Assembly: GCF_018100905.1 (NCBI RefSeq)
Contig: NZ_JAGJEG010000001.1
Span: forward strand, 248,001-312,000
Direction of reading: 5' to 3'
Length of the DNA stretch: 64,000 nt
DNA from: Pseudoalteromonas sp. MMG010
GTDB lineage: Bacteria > Pseudomonadota > Gammaproteobacteria > Enterobacterales > Alteromonadaceae
Position 1 is the first letter of the stretch, and each line of letters begins with the position of its first letter. This document shows, piece after piece, positions 41,546 to 48,900 of this stretch. The notes under the pieces are model-generated. The model did no database searches. It saw nothing but the letters and a program-made list of their open reading frames with translations, and had not been told where the DNA came from. The position numbers and the translations under genes are program-made.

Positions 41546-41632
41546 CTGGGGATGCGGTTGAGTATTCATGATCAAGGAAGGTCGTCGCTAATAAGTAAAA
41601 CATATCAGCGACGGTTTATTCTGTAATAAGGT

Positions 41633-41911
41633 TTATTTAACTAGGGCTTTTACTTCTTCCCATAACCTAACAACCAATGCTTTGTCTTCTTCGTTTAACT
41701 CACCATTGCGGTATGCTTTTACTAAGCTTTGCTCTACGGTTTCGTTAAGTTCCTCAATCGTAATAGTTAGCTCTTCAACTTCGGCATAACCGACCGCTAA
41801 ATCAAAATGGCCACGAAGGTAGCCGCCTGCAAATAACTCATCATCGGTTGCTTTTACCACTAAGTCATCAAAGTATTGCTGTGCTGCGTCGATATAACTT
41901 ACTAGGCTCAT
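41633..41911 (-). CDS. yfcL: YfcL-family protein
   Basis: 92 residues, acidic and helical, matching the YfcL family (SLVSYIDAAQQYFDDLV start; GYLRGHFDLAV core). Function unknown. The start codon directly abuts the stop codon of the upstream ATP-NAD-kinase-like gene, so translational coupling is likely. In E. coli yfcL is next to epmC, and the same pairing is kept here with one gene between. Confidence 0.85.
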   Translation of the reverse strand: MSLVSYIDAAQQYFDDLVVKATDDELFAGGYLRGHFDLAVGYAEVEELTITIEELNETVEQSLVKAYRNGELNEEDKALVVRLWEEVKALVK

Positions 41912-43063
41912 TTATATTTTCTCCTGATTTTGCGTGGTGCTTTCATTTTCATGCCCCACTGCATACATAATATGGTCGTTAAATCCGGTGGTTACTTTTA
42001 TATAACCCGTTAATTCGTCATCCAATGCGCTATCGCCGGTGTCACAAATAAGTGGCCGACCATTCAGTGCTTGTAATTTTGTTTTCGTAGCAACAACCGT
42101 AATATTTTCTTTGCCAATGTTGCGGATAAGCTCAGGGCTTAATTGCTGATTACCACGGCCAAATATATGCCCTTGCCCACCAATTAAGGTGATAACTAAT
42201 GTCGTTGCGTGCCCGTGAGTGTATTCAAGTAATTGCTGAGCGGTTAAATCTTTTGCTACCAGTGTTTGATCTTTAATTAAATCGACACCTAACAATGTGT
42301 TCTCCAGCCCCATTTCTTGCATGATAGCGTTAACGGTTGACCCACTGCCCATAACATATAAAGTGTCTTCATCCATCTCGCTCACAACATGGGCAGCGAT
42401 GTCGGCTAAAACTAATTCGTCGGTTTCTTTACCGCCGTTTTTAACCGCTTGTACATACCGAATTTCGCTGGGTATTTGCATTTCGCCGTAGCGCTTTGCT
42501 TTAACGCGGCCTTGTCTAAAAGCGTTTTCATCTATATCCATAACATCGGCATCGCTTAAAGTAACCAGTTCACCGGTTACCAGCATTTCAACCACACGCC
42601 CTGCCGCTTTTGGCGTTATGGCATAAACACCCGAGTGTATTTTACAGCCAGCAGGCACCCCCAATACAGGGACGGTGTCTTCAATGGCATGGCAAATATT
42701 GCGAGCTGTGCCATCGCCACCTGCAAATAAAACCAAATCAACACCTGCTTGCTGTAACAACACAGCACCCTTTTCGGTGTCTTGCGGTGTGGTTTTAGCT
42801 AAAGTGCTATAAATAACCTCTACGTTAAAACCTAACGCCTTGGCTGTATGCTCACCCATATCACCACTAATCGTGTATATGGTGAGTTTGTTTTTATAAG
42901 GAAGCAGTATTTCTAAGGCTGCTTTTGTGCGGCTATTTGCTTTAGGCTCGGCCCCTAATGCCAGTGCTTGAGCGGCGGTATCTTCGCCATCACTGCCTTT
43001 AAGCGCAACGCTGCCACCTAACCCCGCAACGGGATTAATAATAAGACCTAATTTAAAGTGCAT
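41912..43063 (-). CDS. ATP-NAD kinase family protein
   Basis: 383 residues. The kinase signature appears as LVLFAGGDGTARNICHAI (about 103-120), with GVPAGCKIHSGVYAITP next and VMGSGSTVNAIMQEMG later, as in the ATP-NAD kinase/diacylglycerol kinase fold. It is longer than and different from housekeeping NadK. Substrate is not established. The start overlaps the end of epmC by 11 bases, and its stop abuts yfcL, so all three genes form one tight operon. Confidence 0.85.
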   Translation of the reverse strand: MHFKLGLIINPVAGLGGSVALKGSDGEDTAAQALALGAEPKANSRTKAALEILLPYKNKLTIYTISGDMGEHTAKALGFNVEVIYSTLAKTTPQDTEKGAVLLQQAGVDLVLFAGGDGTARNICHAIEDTVPVLGVPAGCKIHSGVYAITPKAAGRVVEMLVTGELVTLSDADVMDIDENAFRQGRVKAKRYGEMQIPSEIRYVQAVKNGGKETDELVLADIAAHVVSEMDEDTLYVMGSGSTVNAIMQEMGLENTLLGVDLIKDQTLVAKDLTAQQLLEYTHGHATTLVITLIGGQGHIFGRGNQQLSPELIRNIGKENITVVATKTKLQALNGRPLICDTGDSALDDELTGYIKVTTGFNDHIMYAVGHENESTTQNQEKI

Positions 43064-43607
43064 AACTTAACTCCTGCGGCGGTTGCCAATTAAACTGGCT
43101 TGCAGTTAATGGCCAAGGGATTGAATAAAACACACTCAGTGCATGTAAAAGTGATTGTGTACGGGTATTAACTCCGTGTTTTAATAACTCAACAACCTGT
43201 TTATGTACACGGGCTTGAAAAGTAAAACGACAGCTTTGTTCGCCGTTTAAGTTATCTACCGATACATTAAAATTAAACCCTGCCGCGCTACTGAGTAACC
43301 ACTCAATTGCTTGTGGTTTTACTTCAACCGACTCAAATTGCTGTTGCTGCTGTTTATCGCGACCATCGGGGCAGTACCAATATCCATAATCTTCTTGTTC
43401 TCGGCGCTTTTCTCCTGCCACCAGCCAATGTGCAATTTCGTGTAAGGCGCTGGCATAAAATCCATGGGCAAACACAATTTGGTGATAAGGAGTTTGGCTA
43501 TTAGCAGGTAAATAGACGGGTTCACAATCGCCTTTTATCAAGCGAGTATTATGGCTTTGATAAAACGTGTGTTCAAAAATAGCAATAAGATCATTTATGT
43601 GGTGCAT
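43053..43607 (-). CDS. epmC: Elongation factor P hydroxylase
   Basis: 184 residues. The metal-binding core ASALHEIAHWLVAGEKRR with YGYWYCPDGRDKQQQQQFE and VEVKPQAIEWLL identifies EpmC (YfcM), which hydroxylates the beta-lysylated lysine of EF-P. First gene of epmC-kinase-yfcL. Confidence 0.93.
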   Translation of the reverse strand: MHHINDLIAIFEHTFYQSHNTRLIKGDCEPVYLPANSQTPYHQIVFAHGFYASALHEIAHWLVAGEKRREQEDYGYWYCPDGRDKQQQQQFESVEVKPQAIEWLLSSAAGFNFNVSVDNLNGEQSCRFTFQARVHKQVVELLKHGVNTRTQSLLHALSVFYSIPWPLTASQFNWQPPQELSYAL

Positions 43608-43753
43608 GAGGCTTAAAAATTCACTCTAACAAGGCAGTTTACTGCTTTAAAATCGAGTCGAATTGTACGGGCTTTTCTATATAAAGTAAAAGTAAGTGCT
43701 TTTAGAAGGTAAACTTAAAGCACTTTGAGGAATTAACCGCTGAAATAGCAAAA

Positions 43754-44401
43754 CTAAATATCTACCCCTGCTTCGTCGCTCTCTACTATATCGGTTTCGG
43801 TTAATGCCTGAGTGATCCATTGTTGTAAAACAGCACAATTTAAAACACGCTCACAATAAGCCGTCGCTTCTGGCGATAAACTCACTTGATAGGTTTTTAA
43901 TCTAAGTACAATGGGGGCATACATTGCATCGGTAATACTAAAATCGCCAAATAGCCATTTATTTGGATAAAGAGCTTGTTGTTCAGAAAATATTTCGTCT
44001 ATGCGGGCTATGTCTTTTTTAGCCTGTGGTGTTAACTCTATAAAACGAGTGGCGCGTATATTCATGGGCATTTCGTTACGAAGTGCCATAAAACCCGAAT
44101 GCATTTCGGCACTCAGTGCCCTCGCCTTTGCGCGCTCTTTTACATTATTAGGTAAGGCTTTACCTGATAAATAAGCATCATTTATGTATTCGCATATGGC
44201 CAACGAATCCCACACGGCAATGTCGTCATCAATAATAGCGGGAACTTTTTGCACTTTAAAAAAACGCGATAATTCATTGTAAAAATGATCTGTATCAAGC
44301 ACTAATTGCCTTTCGGTAAATTCAACCTTAAATTTACTCATTAAATACCAAGCTCGCAGCGACCAGCTTGAGTAGTTTTTATTACCAATAAATAGTTGCA
44401 T
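43754..44401 (-). CDS. Glutathione S-transferase family protein
   Basis: 215 residues. Thioredoxin-like N-terminal domain starts LFIGNKNYSSWSLRAWYL, with VPAIIDDDIAVWDSLAICEY as the glutathione gamma-glutamyl site; the helical C-terminal domain follows. Substrate unknown. It lies upstream of epmC on the same strand but separated by about 147 bases and is flanked upstream by repeat array B. Confidence 0.9.
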   Translation of the reverse strand: MQLFIGNKNYSSWSLRAWYLMSKFKVEFTERQLVLDTDHFYNELSRFFKVQKVPAIIDDDIAVWDSLAICEYINDAYLSGKALPNNVKERAKARALSAEMHSGFMALRNEMPMNIRATRFIELTPQAKKDIARIDEIFSEQQALYPNKWLFGDFSITDAMYAPIVLRLKTYQVSLSPEATAYCERVLNCAVLQQWITQALTETDIVESDEAGVDI

Positions 44402-44474
44402 TGCGTTTCCTTAACAAATTAATTTACGCTAAATATACGTGACTTTTTGGTTAAATACCCACCAATATTTTTTA

Positions 44475-45090
44475 AAATCACTAACAACATAATGCACAAC
44501 AAGACGCTTTCTGATGAGGGCCTGCACTTTAAAATAGTGATTTAATGATTCAATTTGATTTTGGCTGCTCATTTTCTTCTCTTTGTCAGCATTGTTTTTT
44601 GGTTTTTAAGTGATTAATAAGCCATATTTTCACAAAGAGGCGCTGCGCTTTGGAGACGCTGCGCTCAAGAGTAGTAATTTAGTGATTAGTTAAGTGTTTG
44701 GTCTTGTTTTTTGGCTTCTCATTTACTCTCATTTGCTTCTCTTTGTGAGCATTGGCTTTGTTTTTGGTTTTTGTTTTTAGTAATTAAGTAATAAGCCATA
44801 TATGCACAAAGAGGCGCTGCGCTTTGGAGACGCTACGCTCAAGAGTAGTAATTTAGTGATTAGAACGTGTTTGGTCTTATGTTTTTTGGCTTCTCATTTA
44901 CCCTCATTTCTTCTCTTTGTGAGCATTGTTTTTTGTTTTTTGGCGTTTTGGTTTTTAAGTGATTAAGTAATAAGCCACTATTTGCACAAAGAGGCGCTTC
45001 GCTTTAGAGACGCTACGCTCAAGAGTAGTAATTTAGTGATTAGTTAAGTGTTTGCTATTATTTTTTAGCTGCTCATTTTATGCTTTTTAT
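44475..45090. repeat. Tandem repeat array B, ~175-180 bp unit
   Basis: Three good units and one decayed unit of the same family as array A, filling the gap between the gst start and the DUF4112 gene. The AGGCGCT landmark lies at 44638, 44812 and 44992, giving periods of 174 and 180. Core here reads CACAAAGAGGCGCTGCGCTT then GGAGACGCTGCGCTCAAGAG, followed by TAGTAATTTAGTGATTAG. The gst promoter must lie in or next to the decayed left-hand unit. No coding potential. Confidence 0.87.
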
Positions 45091-45092
45091 GG

Positions 45093-45470
45093 TTATACAC
45101 GGTTAGTTTTGAGTGCTTTATTTGGTACTGCTGTTTTGTTTATATAGTCTTTAAGTAATTGCGTATTACGAGTATTGGCTTTAAAAAACATATCGAAAAT
45201 ATCGCCAACAATAGGGATTAACCCTACAACAAAATCAATTAAGATATTGCTTACTATTTTGCGCTTAACACTGCGCGACGCTCCTAGTCTATATGCCTCA
45301 AACAACACATAACTTGATAAGATCAATCCGGCTATATCGCCTACCCCAGGAATTAAACCAATGAGTGACTCAACACCAATTTTAAAACGAGTAAAAGGCA
45401 CGGTAATATTACTGTCGGTAAAGCGGCTAAACCAATCTAATCGCTTTAATGTTGCTTGCGCGTTTTTCAT
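45093..45470 (-). CDS. DUF4112 membrane protein
   Basis: 125 residues from ATG 45470, which has AAGGG five bases upstream; an in-frame TTG at 45491 lacks a site. Characteristic pattern LDWFSRFTDSNITVPFT, GVESLIGLIPGVGDIAGLIL and the second GLIPIVGDIFDMFFKAN, giving two repeated hairpin-like hydrophobic segments. Function unknown. Its 3' end abuts repeat array B. Confidence 0.85.
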   Translation of the reverse strand: MKNAQATLKRLDWFSRFTDSNITVPFTRFKIGVESLIGLIPGVGDIAGLILSSYVLFEAYRLGASRSVKRKIVSNILIDFVVGLIPIVGDIFDMFFKANTRNTQLLKDYINKTAVPNKALKTNRV

Positions 45471-45670
45471 ATTGCCCTTAGTGAGACTCAATCTAGCAGG
45501 TGTAAAATTAATTTATAGCATAATCAAAATGATAAAAAGTCACAATGCCACTTATCTATATAGCAACTCATAACGTCTGTATTTATATGTGTTTTTAATA
45601 ACATGCATATAAAAAGAGGCCTAATAAGGCCCCTTTACTCTGTTTATTTTAATTCGCTAATAAATGAAAT

Positions 45671-47641
45671 CTAAAACTTAATTCGTACCCCAGCATTAAC
45701 CGTAAAACCATCGTTACGCGACCAAATATCGGTTGTCCAACGGCCACTGGCGGCTTGCTCTGTCAGTACAATTGACTCATCTTTAGTTTGTCGTACATTA
45801 AGTAAGTTTTCGGCATTTACAAAGTAACTAATATTATCGAAAGTAATTTGCCCCAATAATCCTAAGTGCCAATATGCGTCGCTTGTGTCTCTGTACGGAT
45901 TATTTTCTAACGCTTGTGTGCCGGTATAATAGGCCTCAAAGCCTAATAAATGACTTCCGTGTTCTTCCCACATAATAACCATACCTGCCGAATGTGCTGG
46001 TGTTAACGCAATTGGCTCACGACCTTGGCTTGATGCATCTTGCTTGCTGGCATCTAAGTATAGGTAGCTGGCGGTAAATTTAATATCGTCCCAGCGATAC
46101 CTTAGCAACAACTCAGCGCCACGTATTTCACTTTGCCCGGGGGCATTTACAATACGCACCGTTTTACCATTTTCAATGGCTGAATTGTCGATGGTTTCTA
46201 ACTCGGTAACATTATCAATATCAGAAGCAAATAAAGTAACGCTGGTTTCTATTTCACCATAAGCATAACTAATATCAACAGAGGCCGTGGTTGCCGTTTC
46301 TTCTTCTATATTTTCAAGCGGTTCTAAACGAGATAAACCGGCATCTTCAATATCTTCTATAAACGGTGTTGGCGCAAAAAAGCCCTGACCAAACGAACCA
46401 CGCACGGTTAAATTATTCGGGCTGTATAATACAGATACCCGCGGGCTAAACTGAGTACCATACTCGTTATGCCAGTCATTACGTGCACTTAATGACATAG
46501 ACAATGCTTCGCTGGCTTCATAATCAAGCTGGGTAAATAAACCCGGTGTTTGATAGGTGTAATTAAACGCAGAAAAGTTGTCTGATTCAAAACCTTCTGA
46601 TTGATAAGCCACCCCAACCAGCCAAGCAAAGGCATCACTGTAACCCGACAAACTCGACTCTATTAAAGCGCTGTCGTGCTGGTCGCTGTCGGTGACAACG
46701 CCATACACATGATCGTGGCTTTGTTGCATGGCAGAGCCTCGCACGTTTAAATTAATTAACTCCGTGATAGGTTGATCAAAAATAAAACCGGTATCGAGCC
46801 GTGTTGTGTCTTGTTGTTGTTTGTATGGGTCACCGTCGGGCATCACGGCCTCATCTTTAGTGCCTCCATTGCGCGTTTCGGTCATGGCGCCAACGGTTAA
46901 ATATAAATTGGCGCCGCTGTCGTTTTGCCAATACAGTCGAGGACGCACTGTGGCACGGGTATATTCTGCGACATCTAACCAGCCATCGTCATCAAGGTCT
47001 TGCTCTTTTTGGCTATGCAGGCCACCGGTGACCGACATGCTAATATCATCATTAACTGGGGCTGCAATGTACGTGGTAACGTCTTGGCCATTTTTAGAGG
47101 TCGCATTTAATAGTACCTCACCTTCAAACTCATCATGAGGCGTTCGCGAAATCAAATTAATTACCCCACCCAAAGCTGAGCCACCATAAAGAGACGAAGC
47201 CGCCCCTTTAATTATTTCAACATTGGCAAGGTCGGTTGGCGGTATTTGCAACAAACCAATTGATGCAGTTTGTCCGCCATAAAGCGGTAAGCCATCACTA
47301 AGTAATTGAGTGTATCGGCCATATAACCCTTGTAGCCGTATATTGGCACTGCCTAACGCAGGAGAGGTATTTTGTACTCGCACGCCCCCAGTTTCGGCCA
47401 CCAGCATAGAAATATTACCCGGGCGCATTAGTGCTTTTTCTTGCACTTCTTCGCCATTAATTAATTCGATTCGAGTGGCGGGTTCGTTCACTATTCGGCC
47501 CAAGCGAGAAGCCGTTACTTGAATTTTCTCTATTTTTTTTTCTTGGTGGTGATCTTCATGGCCATGTTCATCTTCAGACGCATAAGTCATAGCAGGTACA
47601 AGTACTGTTGCAAGCAGTACTTTAGAGTAGTAATTTCGCAT
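45671..47641 (-). CDS. TonB-dependent outer-membrane receptor with His-rich N-terminus
   Basis: 656 residues from ATG 47641 (AGGT site upstream). Signal peptide ends near MTYASEDE. A His/Glu-rich stretch EDEHGHEDHHQEKK comes directly after, then the TonB-box-like KIEKIQVTASRLGR, the plug domain (about 50-160; IRLQGLYGRYTQLLSDGLPLYGG) and a 22-strand barrel ending in the aromatic FTVNAGVRIKF. The His-rich leader and the neighbouring Cys-rich protein point to a metal substrate, perhaps copper or zinc; this is inference. Confidence 0.88.
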   Translation of the reverse strand: MRNYYSKVLLATVLVPAMTYASEDEHGHEDHHQEKKIEKIQVTASRLGRIVNEPATRIELINGEEVQEKALMRPGNISMLVAETGGVRVQNTSPALGSANIRLQGLYGRYTQLLSDGLPLYGGQTASIGLLQIPPTDLANVEIIKGAASSLYGGSALGGVINLISRTPHDEFEGEVLLNATSKNGQDVTTYIAAPVNDDISMSVTGGLHSQKEQDLDDDGWLDVAEYTRATVRPRLYWQNDSGANLYLTVGAMTETRNGGTKDEAVMPDGDPYKQQQDTTRLDTGFIFDQPITELINLNVRGSAMQQSHDHVYGVVTDSDQHDSALIESSLSGYSDAFAWLVGVAYQSEGFESDNFSAFNYTYQTPGLFTQLDYEASEALSMSLSARNDWHNEYGTQFSPRVSVLYSPNNLTVRGSFGQGFFAPTPFIEDIEDAGLSRLEPLENIEEETATTASVDISYAYGEIETSVTLFASDIDNVTELETIDNSAIENGKTVRIVNAPGQSEIRGAELLLRYRWDDIKFTASYLYLDASKQDASSQGREPIALTPAHSAGMVIMWEEHGSHLLGFEAYYTGTQALENNPYRDTSDAYWHLGLLGQITFDNISYFVNAENLLNVRQTKDESIVLTEQAASGRWTTDIWSRNDGFTVNAGVRIKF

Positions 47642-47713
47642 TTTTACCTCAAATAAGGCTGTGAGTTGCACTGTGGTACAACAAAAAAAGATATGATTTT
47701 TTACAATAAAAAA

Positions 47714-48124
47714 TTAAGAAACAGCGTATTCAAAAGGTAAAATTGGGGGGCGAAATAAAGAGGCTACTCTAGTGCGGGGGAAACTTACTCGATGTTCCAG
47801 CGTGCTTTCGGCTTGAATTAAAATAGTGCTATTTAAAAGCGCTGGGTGCAAATATAAGGTTAATAAACAGCTATTTGCCGCGCAAATACACTCATTTTCA
47901 CAACAAGGCACATCACAGCAATCATCACTATTGGAGTTTTCATTACTATTAAGGGTTTCATCGTTACTAAGGGTTTCATTAACAGTATCAGAATGTGCTC
48001 TACCCGATTGCAAATCAAAGGCAATATCAGCACTTAGCAATAACCCTTGAGCCGCCATAGATTGGCTCACTGTCGTAAACAGTAAACTCAACAAAATCAA
48101 TAGTGTGAATATTGGCTGGCGCAT
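47714..48124 (-). CDS. Small secreted Cys-rich protein, possibly metal-related
   Basis: 136 residues. Signal peptide ends near QSMAAQG. A Cys cluster DDCCDVPCCENECICAANSC (about 67-86) is followed by a C-terminal RPPILPFEY, a layout resembling CopL/DUF2946-type small proteins seen beside copper genes. It lies 72 bases upstream of the TonB receptor start on the same strand, so the two are likely co-transcribed. The family call is uncertain. Confidence 0.6.
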   Translation of the reverse strand: MRQPIFTLLILLSLLFTTVSQSMAAQGLLLSADIAFDLQSGRAHSDTVNETLSNDETLNSNENSNSDDCCDVPCCENECICAANSCLLTLYLHPALLNSTILIQAESTLEHRVSFPRTRVASLFRPPILPFEYAVS

Positions 48125-48900
48125 AAACGACTCAAATCAAAACAGGCGCTAATAATAAGAGAATTAAAAACTAATTAAAAGTATTTTAACTCCACACCAC
48201 ACATTCATTTTACATCGATTATACAAAACGGCGCTTCACTTCACAGTAAAATGAAAAACAGCGATTAAAATATTAGCCTTGTAAAATGGGTGTCGGTGTT
48301 GATTTAAACACTTTAAAACTATTACGATGGTAAACTTATACTTAAAGTAAAAGGCTTATGGTTCACTGGTAAAGCCATAATCACTAAGCATTACTTATAG
48401 AAGGTAGAAAAGGCATAACCTAAAGCTGAAACGAGTTAGCTAAATCTCTAAACTAAGCTTTAACTCATATCGAACACCAACACAAAACCAAAAATTACCT
48501 TTAGCTTACCATTTGCCAGAATGGCAAAATGGGTCTTACTTGGAGTTCTGTAAATAACTGTACTAACAACTAATCAACGCTGTCACTTTCATGACCAGCC
48601 TAGAAAGATAAAGTGATACCCTATAAATTAGTTGTTTTAGTAACAAAAATTAGATTTAATAGAAATAATAATCGCTGAGCAATGCAAGGATAGCTGAGAG
48701 GCAGCTCAATCCTTTGGCTTAATGGAGCTTACGCCACCAAAAGTAAACTCACATAGCATAATAGCACCAACTCTAACACAACGAGCAAGTAGCACCTCAG
48801 ACAATCATGCAAAACAAACTGCGTGTAACATTAATACTAAAATACTATATTTCAAACATATCCGTTTTAAGCTTCAGGATTTTAATTTAAGGAAAGCGTA
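48125..48900. other. Long non-coding stretch upstream of the NACHT gene
   Basis: About 776 bases with no credible gene. It contains a hairpin at 48688-48712 (GGAT-AGCTG ... CAGCT-ATCC with a two-base bulge), followed by TTTGGCTT. It marks the switch from metal-related genes to the accessory region. The AAGGAAAGC just before 48901 is the ribosome-binding site of the NACHT gene. A small RNA is possible but not supported. Confidence 0.4.

Noticed and set aside
41005..45090. CRISPR array
   Set aside because: The units are about 155-180 bases without short constant repeats and unique spacers, and no cas gene is present.
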